Under the pieces are notes generated by a model, which saw only the letters and a list, made by a program, of their open reading frames with translations, was not told the origin of the DNA and did not search any database. The position numbers were made by a program, and so were the translations under genes. Shown in pieces: positions 59,223-64,000 of a DNA stretch of 64,000 nucleotides (its first letter is position 1; each line of letters begins with the position of its first letter). The DNA comes from JAHBVH01 sp034432375. GTDB lineage: Bacteria; Chloroflexota; Anaerolineae; Caldilineales; Caldilineaceae. The stretch is from contig DAOUCA010000048.1 in NCBI GenBank assembly GCA_034432375.1, positions 1 to 64,000 of the forward strand, in the 5' to 3' direction.

Positions 59223-60446
59223 TTAATCCCACGCCACCGGCAGATGTTGCATCCCGCGCAGAATGGGGTTGAAGCGCCACTGTAGCTCCTCCACTGGCGC
59301 GGCGAGCCGTAATTCGGGCAGACGGCGCAAGAGGGTACTCAGCGCGATGCGTCCTTCCATACGTGCCAGCGGCGCGCCGATACAGTAGTGCACGCCATAG
59401 CCAAAGGCCATGTGCCGATTGTCAGGCCGCGCTAGGTCCAATTGTTCGGCGGCATGGAAGTGTGTTTCATCGTGGTTGACACTGGCGAGTACCACCCCGA
59501 TCGCTTCGCCCCGTTTGATCGATTTGCCGCCTAGCGCTGTATCCACAGCCGCAAAGCGAAGAGTCGCTCGTTCGACTGGTCCATCGTAGCGCAATAGCTC
59601 TTCAACCGCTTCAGCCATCTGCTCGGGGTGGTCGCGCAATAAGGCAAGTTGCTCCGGGTTGCGCAACAGGGCCAACGTCCCATTGCCAATCAGATTGACC
59701 GTCGTTTCATGGCCAGCGACGATCAGGAGCACGACCATCGCATAGATCTCCTCCTGGCTTAACTGATCACCTGCTTCTTCGGCCTGGATCAACGCGGTGA
59801 TCAGATCGTTTTGCGGGTTGCGGCGGCGTTCGGTAAAGATCTGATCCAAGTAATCGATAAATTCGAGCAACAGTTTTTCGGCCACGCTCCATTCCTCCGG
59901 TGTGCGCGATGGCGTAACAAAGGCGTCTGACCAGGCGCGAAAGCGGTGGCGGTCGGCGGCTGGCACGCCCAGCATCTCCGCAATAACGATAATCGGCAGT
60001 GGGAAGGCATACTCGTCGATCAGATCCATCTGGCCATTGGCGATGACCTCATCGAGCAATTCGTCGGCAATTCCTTGCACGCGGTCTTGCATTTGGTTGA
60101 CCATGCGCACCGTAAAGGCTTTGGTGACCAACGTGCGTTGGCGTTGATGCGCTTCGCCATCTAGGTTGAGCATGTGACCATCCAGGATTTGTGATAAGCG
60201 CGAGAGCGGGCCACGTTGCGCGCGTTCTTCCTCCGTTAGGGTGTTGAGATAATTCTTGACAAAGCGCTTATGGTCGCGCAGAACGATTTCGGCCTCGGCG
60301 TAACGGGTAACATACCAGAGCATAAAATCCCCTTCCACGCCATGCTGGCGTGAGACTGGATCCGCTGCGCGCAAGGTTGCATAAATGGGGTAGGGGTTCG
60401 CTTTCACGCTCTCGCTGTTGAGATCGTATTGAATTTGTTCGGTCAT
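59223..60446 (-). CDS. Cytochrome P450
   Basis: The 407-aa soluble P450 has all class hallmarks: the I-helix oxygen-binding AGHETTVNLIGN (about residues 240-252), the ExxR pair in ELLRYDGPV region (EAVEELLR), and the heme-ligand loop MAFGYGVHYCIGAPLARMEGRIAL with the Cys near 355. Sequence type is that of bacterial CYP107/CYP102-independent class I enzymes that need ferredoxin and reductase. The substrate is unknown. It is coupled to a downstream thioesterase gene by a 6-bp gap. Confidence 0.95.
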   Translation of the reverse strand: MTEQIQYDLNSESVKANPYPIYATLRAADPVSRQHGVEGDFMLWYVTRYAEAEIVLRDHKRFVKNYLNTLTEEERAQRGPLSRLSQILDGHMLNLDGEAHQRQRTLVTKAFTVRMVNQMQDRVQGIADELLDEVIANGQMDLIDEYAFPLPIIVIAEMLGVPAADRHRFRAWSDAFVTPSRTPEEWSVAEKLLLEFIDYLDQIFTERRRNPQNDLITALIQAEEAGDQLSQEEIYAMVVLLIVAGHETTVNLIGNGTLALLRNPEQLALLRDHPEQMAEAVEELLRYDGPVERATLRFAAVDTALGGKSIKRGEAIGVVLASVNHDETHFHAAEQLDLARPDNRHMAFGYGVHYCIGAPLARMEGRIALSTLLRRLPELRLAAPVEELQWRFNPILRGMQHLPVAWD

Positions 60447-60516
60447 GGTCAGCTTCTTTCTCTATTGCCAAAGCGTCATGCTTGTTGCAATTGCTTTCAG
60501 TGACACGCTATTTTAC

Positions 60517-60628
60517 CTAGTACACGACGGCCTAAATAGACCAATAGCTAACATGAAGATTCTTCCGAGCAAAAAGCCGCTCTGAGGAATGACAGAACGC
60601 TGGGCTTATTTACGCCGGAAGGTACTAG
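60517..60628. mobile_element. MITE-like element with CTAGTAC ends
   Basis: The left end CTAGTACACGACGGCCTAAATA and the right end TATTTACGCCGGAAGGTACTAG are inverted partners over about 22-27 bp. The left end is repeated at 48357-48387 right at the thiB stop codon. The 112-bp element has no ORF and fills much of the gap between the P450 gene and the protease gene. Confidence 0.7.
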
Positions 60629-60644
60629 TCGGTGCCCCAATCAA

Positions 60645-60690
60645 AAAGGGAGATACGGATGATAAACATCATATCCGCATCTCCCTTTAT
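60645..60690 (-). terminator. Terminator of the protease gene
   Basis: AAAGGGAGATACGGAT.GAT and ATCATATCCGCATCTCCCTTT form a 19-bp stem. Read on the minus strand it is followed by TTTTTGAT. It lies just after the stop codon at 60707. Confidence 0.85.
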
Positions 60691-60706
60691 CGTCCAATCT
60701 TACCAG

Positions 60707-63700
60707 CTATTCCGCGGGTGTAATCGGGAAGAGATAATTGTCCCCTGCACCGATCTCCAACTCGCCGTTGGTGGATCCCCACGGCGGCGGGGCGTCTAGC
60801 GTATAGGTGTAACTGCCGGGGTCAAAGCACTGCCGATTCTCCCCATCCTGGGGAACCTTAAAGGTGACATTCCAGCCATCACCGCGACGGGTGAAGGTGA
60901 CGGTCAGTTCCGGCCCCAATTGATTCTGAAAGGTATAGCAGCCTTTGCCACTCACGGCACCGCTGGCCCCCGTGGAGCCGGAGCGAGAATTGCCGCCACT
61001 GTTTTGGGGTGGTGCTGGCGGTTCAACAGTGGGGATCTCTGCGCAACTAGCTGCATAGGTCACATATTGCGAACCACCCGAAACCCAGCCTTCCACTTCG
61101 CCACGTGTCTGCACATTGAGCCAAGCACAGTTGTTGTATTCACCCAGAATGATTAGCTGTTCGCCGCGATTCACGCCACCGATACGGCCGTAATTTGTGC
61201 CTGGTCCACTGCGCACATTGAGCGCATCGACCACAACTTCGGCTGTCGGTATTTCATCATTACTGCTGTCAGACTCCAAATTGAGATTAAAGCTATTGAA
61301 GATTTCATCGAGGGTAGCAAAATCATCGGCAGCTGGCAGTTGCACCCCGAGCAAAACGAGATAGTCCGGGTTTTCGACCGAAGTGGCAGCCAAGAAAACG
61401 ACGCTCGTCTCTGTACCACCACAAGCTTCCCACAGATCGTAATGACCGACAAAGTAGCTATCATCGTATTCAAATCGGTCGCTCTTGGTACAGTCGCTGG
61501 AAAAGTCGAGCGCATCAAGGATCTCGGTTGTCTCGGAGTCGTTAAATTCGGAGGAGGCACCAAAGAAGAGGCCGGGCGTTGTCCAATTATCCGTGTAGCC
61601 GGCAATATCGGTCGAGGCTTCCATCTTGATGCCAACGACCTTGTCATCGATTTCCCAGTCGCTGCTGCTGATGTCAGTCCACTCCACCGGTACACGCACA
61701 ACGAGCGTGTTGGTATCATCGCTGATGACTGTGTAGTCACTGTCGCTGCTCTCTTCGCTGCTACTCTCCTCGGTAGCATCGGCATTGATATAAAAACTTT
61801 GCAACGCAACGCCAAAGGCTTCGACATCTGCTTCGGTCGTAGCCAGGAATTCGAGCAAAACCGCCTGATCAAGATCTTCGGACTGCACAACTAGATAAGC
61901 AAAGGCATTATCTTCGCCATCGCAATTCGTGTAGAGATCGTACGCACCGTTGTACGTAATGCCATAGATCGTGTGGGTATGGGTGTAGCGATCATCGTAG
62001 GTGCAGGTGTCCCGCAGGTCAACCGAATCAAGCAGATCATTGATATCAAGTTCTTCTGACAGACCAGTGGCGCTGCGTGCATAGAGACCAGCCGTGTGCC
62101 AGTTGTCATTGTAGCCTGCAATATCCGTTGAGGCCGAGAGGGTATAGCCAAGTTGCTCATCGTCATCGCTCACCCAATCGTTGCTGCTAATATCGGCCCA
62201 ATCCGCAGGGGCAATCAGCGTGAGCGCCCGTTCGTTGACCAATGAGTAGTCGTAGATCAATCCTGTGGTATCGACCAAATCAAAGATGCTATCGCTGCCA
62301 CTTGCGCTGCCTGTTGTGCCAGAGCTTGCCCCTACGGAGCTACTGCCCGTCGTACTGGGGATGTTATTGGTGTCAATCACAAAGCTGTCAAGAATATGAT
62401 CGACCGCGTCTAAATCCGCTGTACTGGCTAAATAGATCTCTAGCAACAGGATGTACGCTTTGGTCTCTGGCACCAAGGCTACAACAACTGCACCATTCTC
62501 CTCCCCCTTGCACTCTTTCCAAACATCGTAAGAGCCGGTGAAGAAGCCATCAGGAATCTCTTTGCGTCCATCATACGTGCAGGAACTGGTGTACTGCAGC
62601 CCGTCGAGTAGATCATCTGGGCTGTATGTTTCTACTAAGGAGGTTGAGAAATTAAAGACTACCCCAGGATAGCCCCAATTGGCGTAGAACTTTTCTAGAT
62701 CAGTCGCAGCGACCAGGCGAATCCCAACAGTCTCATCGTTCCAAACCCAATCGCTACTTTCTGTGTCAGACCATTCGGCTGGTGCATCGACTGAAAGAAT
62801 GCCGGTGCGGTCGGTGATCGTGCTATAGTCACTATAGCCTGGTGCCGTCGTTGATGAACCACTCCCACTCTCAGTGTTCCCGTTTTCGGGCGCCAACTCA
62901 TCGGCTAACGAAAAACTTTGTGTTAGCTCGCGGCCATTGATCTGTCCTTCCAGGACTTCCTTTGTTTCGAAACGCAAAACCTCCACCGCTAGTACGTCGT
63001 CGGAACCGTGGCTGCGCAAAATATCACAGTAGGTGGACATGGTGCCATCTTCCCCAAGCACGAGCCCTTCCATCCGTGTAATGATGTCACCCCCTTTGAC
63101 GCCCGCACGGTCGGCTGGCGAACCGGATTTGACAGAGGCAACCCAAAGGCCGCTTAGATTTTCACCATTATTGACGGCTTCCCCGTTGATCCCGATGCTG
63201 TCGACATTGATACCGGCCCGCAATTGGTCGATGTACTCAAGCGCTTCATCGCGTGAGATCGCGAAGTACTGATTGGTCTCCATATTGCCGGCATAGTTGA
63301 CGCCGACCACGCGCCCGTTTGCGTCGATCAGTGGACCGCCCGAATTCCCAGGATTGATCGCCGCATCATGTTGTAGTACATGGCCAACCGAGGCCCAACT
63401 CGTGTTCCCATTGGCACGTTCCTTGGCCACGATCCCGCGCGTCATTGTGAATTCTGGATCGCCCAAGGGGAAGCCGGCGGCATAGACATCGAGCCCGACG
63501 CGAATATTGCCTTCGTACCAATCCAGATAGGGAAAGCCGTCACCCTGAATATCGATGACGGCAAGGTCGGCACATTCCGAGACGCCAAGCACCTTGGCAT
63601 TGCGAGGCTCATCTTCACCGTCGAGATAGACCTTGTAGAGACCGCCACCAGTGACAACATGGTTGTTGGTAACAGCAATCCCACTTGGGTCAATGATAAA

Positions 63701-64000
63701 GCCGGACCCACGGCCAGCCGCGTTGAGCTGTAAGCCTTCGGCTGGATCGACAAAGGTGCCTACTGCCTCAATCTGGACGATCGCTTCACGCGCATCGCTC
63801 AGATTATCAACTGCGCCTGGTAGCGTTGAAGCTGGTTCCTCAGCTGCTTCCTCGGTCGGCAACTCCTCTGTCGGTGTTGCCGTTGCCGCAGGTTGAGCCG
63901 TTGCCGCCGGCTTTGGGGTTGCTGTTGGAGTTGCCGCTTCACCATTGCCATTGCCATTGCCATTACTTTTTGGCAACGTTAGCTTGGGCAGTGAGAGACC
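60707..64000 (-). CDS. HtrA-type serine protease with PDZ, three ~150-aa repeats and SH3 domain (5' end cut by window)
   Basis: The frame stays open to the right edge, so the N-terminus (probably a signal peptide) is missing; numbering here is from a TTG at 63976. After a Thr/Ala/Pro linker, the S1C protease has His106 (TNNHVV), Asp137 (CADLAVID) and Ser212 (NPGNSGGPL). A PDZ domain follows (GLWVASVKSGSPADRAGVKGGDII). Then come three related ~150-aa modules (approx. 375-540, 570-740, 745-905), each with an xAPAxWxDxxSxDW start and two Cys (for example SSCTYD..KECKG). An SH3b domain (VVVDALNVRSGPGTNYGRIG) and a final beta domain end the protein. It is likely an exported, envelope-associated protease. 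Confidence 0.9.
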   Translation of the reverse strand, partial: GLSLPKLTLPKSNGNGNGNGEAATPTATPKPAATAQPAATATPTEELPTEEAAEEPASTLPGAVDNLSDAREAIVQIEAVGTFVDPAEGLQLNAAGRGSGFIIDPSGIAVTNNHVVTGGGLYKVYLDGEDEPRNAKVLGVSECADLAVIDIQGDGFPYLDWYEGNIRVGLDVYAAGFPLGDPEFTMTRGIVAKERANGNTSWASVGHVLQHDAAINPGNSGGPLIDANGRVVGVNYAGNMETNQYFAISRDEALEYIDQLRAGINVDSIGINGEAVNNGENLSGLWVASVKSGSPADRAGVKGGDIITRMEGLVLGEDGTMSTYCDILRSHGSDDVLAVEVLRFETKEVLEGQINGRELTQSFSLADELAPENGNTESGSGSSTTAPGYSDYSTITDRTGILSVDAPAEWSDTESSDWVWNDETVGIRLVAATDLEKFYANWGYPGVVFNFSTSLVETYSPDDLLDGLQYTSSCTYDGRKEIPDGFFTGSYDVWKECKGEENGAVVVALVPETKAYILLLEIYLASTADLDAVDHILDSFVIDTNNIPSTTGSSSVGASSGTTGSASGSDSIFDLVDTTGLIYDYSLVNERALTLIAPADWADISSNDWVSDDDEQLGYTLSASTDIAGYNDNWHTAGLYARSATGLSEELDINDLLDSVDLRDTCTYDDRYTHTHTIYGITYNGAYDLYTNCDGEDNAFAYLVVQSEDLDQAVLLEFLATTEADVEAFGVALQSFYINADATEESSSEESSDSDYTVISDDTNTLVVRVPVEWTDISSSDWEIDDKVVGIKMEASTDIAGYTDNWTTPGLFFGASSEFNDSETTEILDALDFSSDCTKSDRFEYDDSYFVGHYDLWEACGGTETSVVFLAATSVENPDYLVLLGVQLPAADDFATLDEIFNSFNLNLESDSSNDEIPTAEVVVDALNVRSGPGTNYGRIGGVNRGEQLIILGEYNNCAWLNVQTRGEVEGWVSGGSQYVTYAASCAEIPTVEPPAPPQNSGGNSRSGSTGASGAVSGKGCYTFQNQLGPELTVTFTRRGDGWNVTFKVPQDGENRQCFDPGSYTYTLDAPPPWGSTNGELEIGAGDNYLFPITPAE

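Overview
The window most likely comes from a filamentous or sludge-type member of Chloroflexota (Anaerolineae/Caldilineae-like). This is an inference from gene content, with no marker gene to prove it. The supporting content is large BTAD-type regulators with AAA/NB-ARC ATPase modules, long secreted proteins ending in an xYLPxV-type tail, a 7TM-type sensor kinase, a Hanks kinase, nudC, a class 1B-like pyrD and many dispersed palindromic repeats. GC is moderate. No transposase, integrase, rRNA or CRISPR array is visible.

Region 1 (about 0.6-17.7 kb, all on the minus strand) is a cell-surface and regulatory island. In transcription order it holds a 1078-aa BTAD/ATPase/TPR regulator, an 835-aa BTAD/ATPase regulator, a tail-collar (MdpB-like) protein, a lectin-like protein, a small Ca-binding-loop protein, an unknown protein, a 1024-aa RCC1 double-propeller protein, a 67-aa peptide with a lasso-RiPP type leader, a 1004-aa Pmp-type beta-helix protein and a TIGR03032 protein. 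Two diverged copies of a ~350-bp promoter plus leader precede the 835-aa regulator and the RCC1 gene. Each copy has a TTGACA/16 bp/TATNAT promoter and, just upstream, 11-bp-period direct repeats of the kind BTAD/SARP proteins bind. This locus is the best candidate for an undescribed system.

Region 2 (17.9-33.8 kb) is mostly housekeeping and metabolic: an S45 penicillin-acylase-type hydrolase, a glutaredoxin-thioredoxin reductase fusion, a class I amidotransferase overlapping queA, a VOC protein, DUF3307, GNAT, nudC, a small membrane protein, a sigma-like protein, terC-pyrD, an aminotransferase and sufE.

Region 3 (34-46 kb) holds a hybrid histidine kinase, a 19-codon ORF with an ideal ribosome binding site, mgtE, tRNA-Lys(CTT) with promoter and terminator, a ferric-reductase-like membrane protein pair, a Ser/Thr kinase, and a 1206-aa membrane redox fusion (NosR-like 4Fe-4S membrane part, 2Fe-2S ferredoxin, FAD/NAD reductase) bracketed by inverted repeat elements.

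Region 4 (47-52 kb) is a thiamine-uptake operon: TPP riboswitch and terminator, thiB, thiP, a gamma-glutamylcyclotransferase-like gene and an ABC ATPase. Simple sequence repeats lie at the thiP 5' end.

Region 5 (52-64 kb, minus strand) has two envelope proteins, a DUF1025 metallopeptidase, yggT, proC, yggS, another secreted xLPxx-tail protein, pgeF, a thioesterase-P450 pair and an HtrA-type protease with three extra ~150-aa repeats and an SH3 domain; the last gene runs off the right edge.
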